This document shows, one piece after another, positions 1-9,013 of a stretch of DNA of 19,140 nucleotides. The stretch's first letter is position 1. Each line of letters starts with the position of its first letter. The translations under genes were made by a program, and so were the position numbers. The notes beneath the pieces are model-generated. The model searched no databases and was not told where the DNA came from. It saw nothing but the letters and a program-made list of their open reading frames with translations. This stretch comes from CALVLD01 sp964467585 (lineage in GTDB: Bacteria > Bacillota > Clostridia > Christensenellales > CAG-138). The DNA lies in the NCBI GenBank assembly GCA_964467585.1, contig CAYXRF010000017.1, forward strand, positions 1-19,140. Reading direction: 5' to 3'.

Positions 1-10
1 AGAGCCTCCA

Positions 11-120
11 ACGTACTTACCGTACCATCCGTACTTGCCCGTACTTGCCCGTACTTGCCCGTACTTGCCCGTACCATCCGTACTTGCCCGTACCATCCGT
101 CATCCCCGTCCTTGCCGTCC
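11..120 (-). repeat. GTACG-type short tandem repeat array downstream of the distal yfhO gene
   Basis: Irregular tandem array of 9- and 10-bp units. On the plus strand the units read CGTACTTGCC (five times), CGTACCATC (three times) and degenerate CGTCC forms. On the minus strand, which is the sense strand of the neighbouring membrane-protein gene, they read GGCAAGTACG and GATGGTACG. The array begins immediately after that gene's TAA stop at 121-123 and runs to about position 11; the left edge of the window prevents seeing what follows. No hairpin followed by a T-run is visible, so it is not an obvious terminator. It resembles the arrays at 14216-14300 and 14799-14863. Confidence 0.85.
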
Positions 121-2937
121 TTACGCCAAGCCCAAGCACAGCGCGGCAACGGCAATCAGCCAAAGGCACAGCGGCGCAACGATCAGCGCGGCGCAGGCGG
201 CGGCAAGAATGGCGGTATAGCAGGCTGAAACGGTGATCGCCCACCATTGGGGGAGTGCTGCGTGCTTGCGGCGCAACAGCTCATGCAGCAAAAGCATGGC
301 GGCGCCGACTAGCGTAACGGCAAACCCAAGCGCTTGCGTGGCGGAAAGGGAATTGGTGATAACTATTTTGTTGACGCCCGCATTAACGCGCACGGCGCAA
401 AAGCTGCCCAGCGCGGTCGTCAGCGGCGTTTCGCTGCCGTTGACGGTGCATTTATATGCGGCGCTTGTCGCAACGGGTATGAACACAACGGATTCGGCGG
501 GCGCTTCAATCTCAACGATAAGCGACGCGCCGTCAAGCTCAATGTGGGAAGCAGCGTGCGCGGCAAGGTCGGCGCATAGGTCTTTCAGCTTTGAAACGTC
601 AAATACCCCCACTCGCACCGCGCCATAATCGAATAAAGCGTCACGGGCAAATACCTCAATTACAGTTTCGCCTTGATAATAGCCCAGCTCAACAAGCCGA
701 TGCTCCGAATAACCGTAAAACTCATCGCTCATGTCAATCATTCTGTCGTTAACGCTAATGCTTACATTGTGCCTGTCCGCCGCAAGGTCGATATATAGCA
801 CACTGCCCTGCCCACAGTCCGCGGTGCAGCGCAGCCCTCCGCCCTGGCGTGCCTCCCCATCGGATAGGATTAGCAATATATCGTCTTCCTCATATGTCAG
901 CGCACGGTATATGGCATTTGTGGACTCGAGCGGATTCTGTGCGTCAAGCAAAACATTGAGTATCTCATCCCCCGTTGTGAACGCCGACGGGAAAAGCATA
1001 TCATTTTTGTAGACGGTATAACGCGTATCATCGTCTGCTGTGCCGTAATTGTCATAATAATCGTACAAAGCGGTGATAGTGTCGCCGTCCTTAAACCCCA
1101 TAATATAGCCGTTGCGCAGCAGCGCGTCCGAAAGCAGCGTGCCGCCCGTTGAAACAACGGACGTCCACGCCTTTGTGTAGCCCATCGCAAGCATTGTTTC
1201 AACATATTCGCTCGGCACGTTCGCGTTGAATCCGCCGATTGTCATCACGCCCGCATTCTTGCCGAAATTGCGGTTTGCAACACTTCTTTCCTCTTTGACG
1301 CGGATAAGCGCATCCCCGCCAATTTCGCTTTCGTACATACGCGCAAGCGCGGGATAGTCGCTTGGCACTTCCCCCGCCATCACGCAGGAATACAGCCCGA
1401 AAAAAGCAAAGCTGCATACGATAAGCAGGGCAAGCGCGGGCGCGGCAAATTTTTGCACACAGGAGACGGATTTTTGCTGCGCAGAAGCTGCTTTTGCGGA
1501 GCTTGAGCCACTCGTGACCCACGCGGCGCAAGCGGCGGCGGCGCACAAAAGCACTGAAATTGACAGCGTAATTATGCATTTTTCAACGGAGGATTTTAGC
1601 CGAATATCGCTTGCAATAACCGTTTGAAAGCGTATGGAGAGTATCACGGCGGCAATCACGGCAAAAATCGCAAGGATGCAAGCGATTATACGGATTGTGC
1701 GGCGCTTATTTTGCGCCCTGTCGCTTTGATTTTGCTTTGGTGTATCGTCAGTATTTGTGATATCTTTCGGTTTGTCATATGCTTTTGCCGATATTTCAGT
1801 CTGCTCTGATATGCAGCCTGCGGCAACAAGCAGCATCACGGCTGTTATCATAAAGCCATATCGCAGAGGGAACCACGCGTACGAGCCCAAGTGCCACAAA
1901 AGATTGCTGTGCTCGCAAAATGCCGTGAACAAAAGCAGCAGCAGCAGGGCTGTGAATGCGCCTGTTGACACGCTGCGCCCGTTATTGTCGATATATCGTG
2001 ATAGCCGCACACGCTTTTTGAAAAGCCCGACAATTATTATACCAACGGGCAGGGGGGCAAGCAGCATATAAAGCTTTTCGGTGTATACCTGAGTGGTAAG
2101 CGCGTCCACGCCAAGGTTTGACCATATTCCGCTTGTGAGCGACGCATTTTCGGAGGCTCTTGACGAGGTGAACAGCGTGGATACGCTTGGCAGTGCGGCA
2201 AAAGCGGAAAGCAGCAGCGCCGCAAGCGTGTACACGCCAACCCGATACATCAGCCGAACACGTTCTTTCTTTGGTGCGTAAAACCAAATATAAATCCCCG
2301 TGCCAAACAATGTAAACATCAGCGCCATGAAGCCCGTCTGCACGCTGCCAGCAACAAAATATGCCGCAAGCAGGGCAAAAAATAACCCCTTGCCGCTTTT
2401 GACAAGCCGTCTCAACGCAACAATCAGCAGCGGAAAAAGTATTATAAACTGATACCAAACGGTTATTGTGCTGTTGTAAAATGTGAACGGTCCAAACGCA
2501 TATGCAAGCCCAAGCACGACATTCCACATTCCGTTTTTGGGGAAGATGCGAAAAAGCATAAGCGTTGCGGTGACGGCTGATGCGCATATGCAAATAAGCA
2601 TTGCAATGTTTGTGTAATATGGTATAAGCGTGCGCGGAAGCAAAAAGCAGAGCCAGTTTATTGGGGACATGGCGATGCTGATAAGCGTGCGCACGAAGTC
2701 CCCGCCGCAAAATGTCGCCTGCATAACGGAAAACGCTCCGCCGCCGTGCAGCAGGTCATACTGAGAGTAAAGCGTGGGGGTGTAGATCTGCCACGCGTCC
2801 ACCTGCGTAAGCGTCAATGTGCCAAACGGGAACAGCCCGCGTGAGGCAAAGCAGATGCACGCAAGCGCGGCGGCGGCAAGTCCCGCGACAAGTATTTTGC
2901 TGTTGCGGCTTAAAAAACCGCACTTCGTTTTTGCCAT
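121..2937 (-). CDS. YfhO-family polytopic membrane protein (paralogue 1, distal gene of operon)
   Basis: A 938-residue membrane protein of the YfhO family, which is predicted to have a GT-C fold. Known members (Bacillus, Listeria) are thought to transfer a sugar from a lipid carrier to lipoteichoic acid or a similar polymer outside the membrane. About 13-14 hydrophobic segments are visible: one at residues 14-36, a series at about 108-375, three at about 415-519, and three at about 867-935. A large hydrophilic region at about 520-865 is probably extracytoplasmic. The first outer loop carries Asp47 in VDAWQIYTP, where GT-C enzymes often place the catalytic acid. A charged, probably cytoplasmic loop lies at about 376-413. 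It aligns over its whole length with the upstream paralogue. It starts at the ATG at 2937, 21 nt after that gene's stop, with only a weak Shine-Dalgarno (AAGTGA), so translation may be coupled. The acceptor and donor are unknown. Confidence 0.85.
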   Translation of the reverse strand: MAKTKCGFLSRNSKILVAGLAAAALACICFASRGLFPFGTLTLTQVDAWQIYTPTLYSQYDLLHGGGAFSVMQATFCGGDFVRTLISIAMSPINWLCFLLPRTLIPYYTNIAMLICICASAVTATLMLFRIFPKNGMWNVVLGLAYAFGPFTFYNSTITVWYQFIILFPLLIVALRRLVKSGKGLFFALLAAYFVAGSVQTGFMALMFTLFGTGIYIWFYAPKKERVRLMYRVGVYTLAALLLSAFAALPSVSTLFTSSRASENASLTSGIWSNLGVDALTTQVYTEKLYMLLAPLPVGIIIVGLFKKRVRLSRYIDNNGRSVSTGAFTALLLLLLFTAFCEHSNLLWHLGSYAWFPLRYGFMITAVMLLVAAGCISEQTEISAKAYDKPKDITNTDDTPKQNQSDRAQNKRRTIRIIACILAIFAVIAAVILSIRFQTVIASDIRLKSSVEKCIITLSISVLLCAAAACAAWVTSGSSSAKAASAQQKSVSCVQKFAAPALALLIVCSFAFFGLYSCVMAGEVPSDYPALARMYESEIGGDALIRVKEERSVANRNFGKNAGVMTIGGFNANVPSEYVETMLAMGYTKAWTSVVSTGGTLLSDALLRNGYIMGFKDGDTITALYDYYDNYGTADDDTRYTVYKNDMLFPSAFTTGDEILNVLLDAQNPLESTNAIYRALTYEEDDILLILSDGEARQGGGLRCTADCGQGSVLYIDLAADRHNVSISVNDRMIDMSDEFYGYSEHRLVELGYYQGETVIEVFARDALFDYGAVRVGVFDVSKLKDLCADLAAHAASHIELDGASLIVEIEAPAESVVFIPVATSAAYKCTVNGSETPLTTALGSFCAVRVNAGVNKIVITNSLSATQALGFAVTLVGAAMLLLHELLRRKHAALPQWWAITVSACYTAILAAACAALIVAPLCLWLIAVAALCLGLA

Positions 2938-2958
2938 AACGCAATCACTTAAAAATTT

Positions 2959-5748
2959 TTATTCACCCATAATGGTTTTTAGCAGGGAGGCGAATCTCCC
3001 CGCATATTTGCCCGAAACCAGCTTTACAGCTATGCCGCCAATCACAATGGCATAGGCTATGAAGGGCGCCACGCAAAGCACCGACACGCCCACGCAGAGT
3101 ATGATCGTGTATGTCACGGCAACGACAGTCGCCCACCACGCGCACGGTTCGCCGCGTCTGCGCCTCAGCAGCAGATGCAGCACAAGCACCGCAACGCCTA
3201 ATGCGGTGACAAGCAGTCCCATTGCTCTGTTAAAATTGACTCCAGAACGTATTACGATTTGGCTTTGCCCCTTTGGGACGGCAATGGCGCAGAAAGCACC
3301 GAATGCGGATACAATTTCAGCCTTTTTGCCGTTAACCGTGCAATTATAAGAGGAAATATTCCTTATGGGGATGAACACAATCCCGTTATCCTCCGCAGAA
3401 TATGCCGAAACATGAATCCCGTCCGCGCAGAAATCGACCTCCGCCCCGCGTGAGGAATACGCCTCGCAAAGCTGCGTGAGCATATCCACGTTAAGCGCGC
3501 CGACAACAATATCCTCAGCGGAAAGCTCATCCTCGAGAGGCTCAAGCGCAATCGTAACAACGCCCGTGTAATAGCCCGCGTCCAAAGTCCTGTGAATCGT
3601 ATATTGGCTGAATTCGTCCATTGTGCTCAACCGTTTGCCGTTCGCATACACGTTGAACTGTATCCACGCAACGCTTGGGTCAATGTAGACCACCGCGCCC
3701 GTTCCGCAGTCAATTTGGTATGTCAGCAGCCCGTTTTGCGCGTCCGCTTCAAAAAAAGTGACAATATCTTCGTCCGCGCCCGAAAGCGCACGATATATGC
3801 TGTTTGTGGTTTGCAGCGGAGCATCCGTAAACAGCTGTGCGTCAACCGCGGAGGCGTCCGTAACAAACGCCTCGGGCAGCAGCATATCATTTTGATAAAC
3901 CGCAAAGCTGCCGCCGTCATTTTCGTCCCCATAATCCTTGAAAAAAGTGTAAAGACTGTCTGTCGTGTCGCACTCCCGCAAGCCCATAACATAGCCGTTT
4001 CGCAGCAGCGCGTCTGTAAGAAGCGTGCCGCCGGTGGAAACGGTTGAAGTCCACACGCTTGGATAGCCCATCGCCGTAAGCGCGTTCGTATAGGCTGAAG
4101 ATACAATGCCCGTGAAGCCGCCCATCGTCATCACCGCGGCATTCTGCCCATAGCTGCGCTGCGCAGCGCTGTGCGCCTCCTTCAGGCGTATGAGCGAATC
4201 GCCGCCGATATTGTCGTTGAAAATGCTCTGCTCGGCCGTATAATCGGGCTGAACCGCAACGCCGTCAATGCATCCGTATATGCCCATAAAAGCAAAGCAG
4301 ACAACAAGGAAGCCTGCAAGAATCGGCGCGGCGTCATGCTTTTGCCTGCTATTTTTGGGCAAAGGAAGCAAAGCGCAGGCGGCGCAAAGCAAAAGTGCGG
4401 CGGCAATCGAAACGGCAGCTTCGCTGATTGAAAAATAACTGCTGTGAGCGTTTGCCAATACCCCTCTGAAGCGAATGACTATTATTATCGCCGCCACGCC
4501 CAATGCTGCCGACAGAACGGATAGTATCACCGTGCGGGCTGTGCCTTTGCGCTTGTTTTTTGGGGCTGCTTCTTCAATCTTAATATCGGCGTCGGCATAT
4601 ATCGAGCGGATAAATTCCGAAGCGACAAACAGCATCACAACAATTATCATAAAGCAATATCGGATGGGATACATGCCGTATGAGACGAGATGCCAAAGTC
4701 TGTTTGCGCCTTGGCAAAAAACCGTTGCAACAAGCAGTATCAGCATTGCGACAGCGGCGCCCGATTCAACGCGCACGCCGTCGGACAGCCTTTTCAGCTT
4801 GAGCTTTTTTCTGAACAGGGCGGCAAAAATCAGCCCAACGGGCAACGGCGTAAGCAGCATAAAGAATTTGTCCGCAAGCTGCGACATCCCCTTATCCTTC
4901 CACAGGCTTGCCGCGTTGCCCACGTTGTATGTGGCGCGGGACGAGTTTAATATTGAAGCCACGGAGGGTATAAGCTCCGCGCCGGAAAGCAATATGCCTA
5001 TCAGCGTGTAAATGCCCACGCGGTATGCGATTGCCTTGCGCTGTGCCTTGTCGGCATAAATAAATATGTATATCCCCGTGCTAAATAGTGTGAACAGCAG
5101 CACCATTATGCCAATCTGCACACCGTTGCACAGATAGTAAGTGAGCAGCAGCGCATAAAGCAGCCCCTTGCCTTTTTTTGCAAGGCGTATTAGCGACAGT
5201 ACAAGCAGGGGAAAGAGTATCATCGCGGGATACCATATCGAAATGACATAGTTGTAGAATATAAACGAGCTGAAGCCGTATGAAAGCGCAAGCAGTATAT
5301 TCCACACACCGTTTTCGGGATAGCATTTTTTAAGCAATATCACGGCGGATGCGCTTGAAAGCACTATGCACATAAGCAGCATTATGTTCGGATAGAACGC
5401 AAGCGACTCACGCGGCATTAAAAATGCAAACCACTGCAAAGGATTTTTTAATATGTTGAATATAAATGAAAAAACGTCTCCGCCCGAATATGTGCTTTGC
5501 AGCACACGGTACACGTTTGTGCCGTGCAAAAAATCATACTTGGCGTATAGCCCCGGCGTGTATATCTGCCACGAGTCCGCTGTGTTAATCGTTTTTGCGC
5601 CCAACGGATAAAGCCCGCTTACGGCAAACAATGCGCACGCAATAACTGCCGCAGCAAGCGCGGCAAGCAGCGCATCCCTCCAAAGCATACGCGTACCCGC
5701 AGGGCGGTTGTCATCCGCTCCGCTTGTGCGTCTTGTAAAAAAGCCCAT
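2959..5748 (-). CDS. YfhO-family polytopic membrane protein (paralogue 2)
   Basis: A 929-residue YfhO-family membrane protein, homologous from end to end with the next gene. Both share the N-terminal anchor, an outer-loop acidic motif (here ADSWQIYTP), and a strongly conserved soluble block containing VSTGGTLLTDALLRNGY. The open frame extends to a TTG at 5760, but the ATG at 5748 is preferred because a G-rich Shine-Dalgarno (TGGGGGG) sits about 4 nt upstream. That leaves about 20 nt to the wecE stop, so the two genes form one transcript. By family knowledge it would act as an undecaprenyl-phosphate-sugar-dependent glycosyltransferase on the outer face of the membrane. The adjacent amino-sugar gene suggests that the donor carries 4-amino-4,6-dideoxygalactose, but this is inference. 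No CsbB/GtcA-like donor synthase or flippase lies in the window. Confidence 0.85.
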   Translation of the reverse strand: MGFFTRRTSGADDNRPAGTRMLWRDALLAALAAAVIACALFAVSGLYPLGAKTINTADSWQIYTPGLYAKYDFLHGTNVYRVLQSTYSGGDVFSFIFNILKNPLQWFAFLMPRESLAFYPNIMLLMCIVLSSASAVILLKKCYPENGVWNILLALSYGFSSFIFYNYVISIWYPAMILFPLLVLSLIRLAKKGKGLLYALLLTYYLCNGVQIGIMVLLFTLFSTGIYIFIYADKAQRKAIAYRVGIYTLIGILLSGAELIPSVASILNSSRATYNVGNAASLWKDKGMSQLADKFFMLLTPLPVGLIFAALFRKKLKLKRLSDGVRVESGAAVAMLILLVATVFCQGANRLWHLVSYGMYPIRYCFMIIVVMLFVASEFIRSIYADADIKIEEAAPKNKRKGTARTVILSVLSAALGVAAIIIVIRFRGVLANAHSSYFSISEAAVSIAAALLLCAACALLPLPKNSRQKHDAAPILAGFLVVCFAFMGIYGCIDGVAVQPDYTAEQSIFNDNIGGDSLIRLKEAHSAAQRSYGQNAAVMTMGGFTGIVSSAYTNALTAMGYPSVWTSTVSTGGTLLTDALLRNGYVMGLRECDTTDSLYTFFKDYGDENDGGSFAVYQNDMLLPEAFVTDASAVDAQLFTDAPLQTTNSIYRALSGADEDIVTFFEADAQNGLLTYQIDCGTGAVVYIDPSVAWIQFNVYANGKRLSTMDEFSQYTIHRTLDAGYYTGVVTIALEPLEDELSAEDIVVGALNVDMLTQLCEAYSSRGAEVDFCADGIHVSAYSAEDNGIVFIPIRNISSYNCTVNGKKAEIVSAFGAFCAIAVPKGQSQIVIRSGVNFNRAMGLLVTALGVAVLVLHLLLRRRRGEPCAWWATVVAVTYTIILCVGVSVLCVAPFIAYAIVIGGIAVKLVSGKYAGRFASLLKTIMGE

Positions 5749-5769
5749 GCCGCCCCCCAATAAAATGAA

Positions 5770-6897
5770 TTATTTATTATAAAAATCGGTTATCGCACGG
5801 CAGACGGTCAGCGCCTCGTCCTCCGAAAGCCCGTAATACATTGGCAGACGCAAAAGCCTTTCGCTCTCCCTCGTGGTGTAAACGTCTTCTCCCGCAAATC
5901 GCCCAAATTTTTGCCCCGCGGGCGAAGAATGCAGCGGAATGTAATGAAAAACAGTGCTGATTCCACGTGATTTAAGATATGCCATAAGGCTTTGCCGCTC
6001 TGTGATATCAGCCGCTTTGATAAAAAACATATGCGCGTTATGCACGCACCCCTCGGGAATTACGGGAAGCTCGATTGTCCCCGCCTTGGCAAGGGGCGAA
6101 AGCGCATTGTAATAGGCATGCCACGCCTGCATACGGCAGCGGTTAATCTCCTCCGCAACGTCAAGCTGCCCCAGCAGATACGCGGCGTTAAGCTCGCTTG
6201 GCAGATATGACGACCCCACGTCCACCCAGGTGTATTTATCCACCTGTCCTCTGTGAAATTTTGAGCGATCCGTACCCTTTTCGCGGATAATCTCCGCCCG
6301 CTCAACATATTTGCCGCCAATCAGCAGCGCGCCGCCCTCGCCCATGCTGTAATTCTTTGTTTCGTGGAAGCTGTAACAGCCGATGTCGCCTATCGCGCCC
6401 AACGCCTTGCCCTTGTAGGAAGCCATCACGCCCTGCGCCGCATCCTCAATCACAACAAGACCGTATTTTTTTGCCAGCGCCATAATGGAATCCATTTCGC
6501 AGGCGACGCCCGCATAGTGCATGGGAACAATCGCGCGCGTGCGCTTTGTAATCGCCGCCTCAAGCTTTGTTTCGTCAATATTCATTGTGTCGGGACGAAT
6601 ATCCACAAATACGATTTTTGCCCCGCGCAGCACAAATGCGTTTGCGGTTGAAACAAATGTGTAGGACGACATTATAACCTCGTCCCCCTCGGAAATATCG
6701 GCAAGCATTGCCGACATTTCAAGCGCGTGTGTGCAGGAGGTTGTAAGCAGCGCCTTATCCGCGCCCGTGCGCGACTCAAGCCATTGTGAGCAGCGGCGCG
6801 TAAATTCGCCGTCGCCGCATATCTTTCGACTTTCAATCGCCTGACGGATGTATGCAAGCGAACCCTCCGCATATGGCGGAACATTAAAATTTATCAT
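5770..6897 (-). CDS. wecE: dTDP-4-amino-4,6-dideoxygalactose transaminase
   Basis: A 375-residue PLP-dependent DegT/DnrJ/EryC1/StrS aminotransferase. It closely matches what I recall of E. coli WecE/RffA along its whole length, including the opening residues with ICGDGEFTRRC, the block GDEVIMSSYTFVSTANAFVL, VPMHYAGVACEMD, EDAAQGVMASYKGKALG and the C-terminal YTTRESERLLRLP. The Schiff-base lysine is Lys181 in SFHETKN, and Asp152 in EDAAQ should contact the PLP ring nitrogen. It converts TDP-4-keto-6-deoxyglucose and glutamate to TDP-4-amino-4,6-dideoxygalactose in the cytoplasm. It starts at the ATG at 6897, with GGAGG 6 nt upstream. It is the first gene of an operon with two YfhO-family genes, which implies use of the sugar on a surface glycan. 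The rmlA/rmlB genes that would supply its substrate are not in the window. Confidence 0.93.
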   Translation of the reverse strand: MINFNVPPYAEGSLAYIRQAIESRKICGDGEFTRRCSQWLESRTGADKALLTTSCTHALEMSAMLADISEGDEVIMSSYTFVSTANAFVLRGAKIVFVDIRPDTMNIDETKLEAAITKRTRAIVPMHYAGVACEMDSIMALAKKYGLVVIEDAAQGVMASYKGKALGAIGDIGCYSFHETKNYSMGEGGALLIGGKYVERAEIIREKGTDRSKFHRGQVDKYTWVDVGSSYLPSELNAAYLLGQLDVAEEINRCRMQAWHAYYNALSPLAKAGTIELPVIPEGCVHNAHMFFIKAADITERQSLMAYLKSRGISTVFHYIPLHSSPAGQKFGRFAGEDVYTTRESERLLRLPMYYGLSEDEALTVCRAITDFYNK

Positions 6898-6925
6898 ATG
6901 ACGCCTCCGCTGATAACTGCTTCAA

Positions 6926-6954
6926 AGTATACATTTGTGCGCCCCGTTTGTCAA
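6926..6954 (-). promoter_or_regulatory. sigma-A type promoter of the wecE-yfhO-yfhO operon
   Basis: On the minus strand: TTGACA (6949-6954), a 17-bp spacer, then TATACT (6926-6931). The -35 is perfect and the -10 differs at one base. Transcription would begin near 6919, giving a leader of only about 20 nt that holds the GGAGG ribosome site of wecE. Confidence 0.8.
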
Positions 6955-7102
6955 TGCGCACGCAAAATTCGCACACAAAGGGTGTTTCTTCATATATATA
7001 TTCATTTTGCGCCGTGCGGGTATGCTTTTGCGCACAGTGCTTAAAATATAACAGATGACTGCAAAATTACGATAATATATTGTCCGTGCGGCGTCGTTTC
7101 TC

Positions 7103-7131
7103 TTGCTAAAAGAGACAAACAGAGTTATAAT
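7103..7131 (+). promoter_or_regulatory. sigma-A type promoter of psuK-psuG
   Basis: TTGCTA (7103-7108), a 17-bp spacer and a perfect TATAAT (7126-7131). Transcription would begin near 7138, leaving a leader of about 25 nt with GAAAGGA at 7147-7153. It diverges from the wecE promoter; the roughly 150 bp between the two could hold shared regulatory sites, but none was recognised. Confidence 0.7.
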
Positions 7132-7161
7132 AGACCTTCTCCCTTTGAAAGGATGGTTGAC

Positions 7162-8013
7162 ATGGCGAAGATTTGTGTTATCGGCGGGATATGCGCGGAC
7201 GTCAGCGGCACGCCATTTGCGCCGCTTGCGGAACGTGATTCAAACCCCTCCCGCGTGAGTGTATCCGCGGGCGGAGTGGGCTTTAACATTGCCCGCAGGC
7301 TTGCGGCGCTGGGTCATACCGTTGATATGATTTGCGCCATAGGCAGCGATGCGTTGTCGCCCTGTCTTATTTCTGCCGCAAAAGCGTGCGGCGTTTCGCT
7401 TGAATATGCTGTTTTCAACTGTGCGTCAAGCGGTGTTTACATCTGCGTAAACGATATTGACGGCGATATGCGCATTGCAATGAGCGACCTTGGCGAAACG
7501 GAGTCCGCCGTCACACCCTCGGTAATTGAGCGGCACATCAGTCACATCAATTGCTGCGACGCCTGCGTTGCGGACGGCAATCTTTCCGCCGAGACGCTGC
7601 TGTACATATCGCAAGCGGTATCCGTGCCGATATTTGCAGACCCCGTAAGCACCAAAAAGGCAATGCGCTTTTTGCCCGTGCTGGGCAGTCTTGCGGCGAT
7701 AAAGCCCAACATTTACGAGGCTCGCGCCATGACGGGCAAGGATGACCCGCAAAGCGCGGCGCGGGAGCTTGTGCGGCGCGGCTGCGGAGCAGCGTTTGTA
7801 TCCTGCGGGGCGGAGGGTGTTTATTATGCCGACCAAACGGTATCGGGATTTTCTCCCGCGGTGCGTGTCAATGTTAAAAACACCACAGGCGCGGGCGACG
7901 CCGCCGCCGCCATGCTTCTGCACACAATGCTCTCCTGCACAAATAAAACCGACAGTGCGCTTGCCGCGGCGTGTGCAAACCGCTATGCCGCAAGCGTAAT
8001 TAGCGGAGAATAG
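7162..8013 (+). CDS. psuK: PfkB-family kinase, probable pseudouridine kinase
   Basis: A 283-residue ribokinase/PfkB-family sugar kinase. It has the N-terminal G-G motif (CVIGGICADVSG), the substrate-side Gly pair region SAGGVGFNIARRLAALGH, and the C-terminal PfkB signature NTTGAGDA, whose Asp (residue 246) is the catalytic base. The family phosphorylates sugars or nucleosides with ATP. The specific call, pseudouridine to pseudouridine-5'-phosphate, rests on the gene immediately downstream, which encodes the pseudouridine-5'-phosphate glycosidase. The frame opens at the ATG at 7153, but GAAAGGA (7147-7153) overlaps that codon and stands 8 nt before the ATG at 7162, so 7162 is preferred. No pseudouridine transporter is seen nearby. 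Another nucleoside substrate is possible but less likely. Confidence 0.85.
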   Translation: MAKICVIGGICADVSGTPFAPLAERDSNPSRVSVSAGGVGFNIARRLAALGHTVDMICAIGSDALSPCLISAAKACGVSLEYAVFNCASSGVYICVNDIDGDMRIAMSDLGETESAVTPSVIERHISHINCCDACVADGNLSAETLLYISQAVSVPIFADPVSTKKAMRFLPVLGSLAAIKPNIYEARAMTGKDDPQSAARELVRRGCGAAFVSCGAEGVYYADQTVSGFSPAVRVNVKNTTGAGDAAAAMLLHTMLSCTNKTDSALAAACANRYAASVISGE

Positions 8014-8040
8014 ATTATTTAACTGAAAGGACTTTTGATT

Positions 8041-8949
8041 ATGAACGATAATTTATGCTATTCACCCGAGGTTCGGCACGCGCTTGAAAACAATCTGCCC
8101 GTTGTCGCGCTTGAAAGCACAATCATATCCCACGGTATGCCGTATCCCGAAAACGTCAGCACTGCGCGTGAATGTCAGCGCATTGCGCGTGAAAACGGCG
8201 CCACCCCCGCAACCTGCGCCATACTTGGCGGCAGGCTGTGCGTGGGCTTGACAGACGATCAGCTTGAATATCTTGGCAAGGCGGGCGCTTCCGTGGCAAA
8301 GGTGAGCCGCCGCGACATCCCCATACTTGCATCACGCGGCGCGGACGGCGCAACCACGGTTGCGGCAACAATGATACTTGCGGACATGGCGGGTATTCGT
8401 GTTTTTGCAACGGGCGGCGTTGGCGGCGTTCATCGCGGCGCGGCCGAAACAATGGATATTTCCGCCGATCTTGACGAGCTTGGGCAAACGACTGTGGCGG
8501 TTGTCTGCGCGGGCTGCAAAAGCATACTTGACATTGGTCTTACTCTTGAATATCTTGAAACAAAGGGAGTCCCCGTGATAGGCTTTGGCACATCGCATAT
8601 GCCCGCTTTTTACACGCGTGAAAGCGGCTTTGCTGTGGACATTCGCATGGACGACCCACGCGCTGTCGCCGCCGCTCTTAAAGCAAAGCTTAAGCTTGGC
8701 ATTGCGGGCGGAATGTTGATCGCGAACCCCATTCCCGAGCAATATTCAATGGACAGAGGCTATATCGAGGGCATTATCGACAGCGCCATAGCGGAAGCGA
8801 AAACGCTTGGCGTGCATGGCAAGGCGGTTACTCCGTTTTTGCTTGCAAAGGTTAAGGAGCTTACGGGCGGCGAAAGCCTTGCGGCGAACATCGCGCTTGT
8901 TTACAACAATGTTGCGCTTGCAGCAAAAATTGCATCCGCCATGTGCTGA
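8041..8949 (+). CDS. psuG: Pseudouridine-5'-phosphate glycosidase
   Basis: A 302-residue PsuG/IndA-family enzyme. It cleaves the C-C glycosidic bond of pseudouridine 5'-phosphate to uracil and ribose 5-phosphate in the cytoplasm, completing the pathway begun by the upstream kinase. Family hallmarks are visible: ALESTIISHGMPYPEN near the start (its Glu corresponds to the catalytic Glu of E. coli PsuG), VAKVSRRD, the Gly-rich block FATGGVGGVHRGA, and AGCKSILDIG, whose Lys matches the Schiff-base lysine. Its length is usual for the family. A TTG at 8035 also opens the frame, but GAAAGGA at 8025-8031 lies 9 nt before the ATG at 8041, which is therefore preferred. The gap to the kinase stop is 27 nt, so they form an operon. 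An intrinsic terminator follows at 8981. Confidence 0.95.
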   Translation: MNDNLCYSPEVRHALENNLPVVALESTIISHGMPYPENVSTARECQRIARENGATPATCAILGGRLCVGLTDDQLEYLGKAGASVAKVSRRDIPILASRGADGATTVAATMILADMAGIRVFATGGVGGVHRGAAETMDISADLDELGQTTVAVVCAGCKSILDIGLTLEYLETKGVPVIGFGTSHMPAFYTRESGFAVDIRMDDPRAVAAALKAKLKLGIAGGMLIANPIPEQYSMDRGYIEGIIDSAIAEAKTLGVHGKAVTPFLLAKVKELTGGESLAANIALVYNNVALAAKIASAMC

Positions 8950-8980
8950 CGCGCATACTATCACAAAAATTTGCATATAT

Positions 8981-9013
8981 TGCCGCCATCCAAACGGAAT
9001 GGCGGTATTTTTA
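8981..9013 (+). terminator. Rho-independent terminator of the psuK-psuG operon
   Basis: CCGCCAT at 8983-8989 pairs perfectly with ATGGCGG at 8999-9005, extended by a G-T and a T-A pair. The loop is short and TATTTTTAT follows. It lies 31 nt after the psuG stop and separates this operon from the sporulation genes. Confidence 0.85.

Noticed and set aside
11..120. CRISPR array
   Set aside because: Units of 9-10 bp are contiguous, with no spacers; the same applies to the arrays near 14.2 and 14.8 kb. No cas gene is present.
1982..2710. 242-codon open frame overlapping the first YfhO gene in another frame
   Set aside because: Rich in Cys, His and Arg, as out-of-frame translations are; the YfhO frame is supported by full-length similarity to its paralogue.
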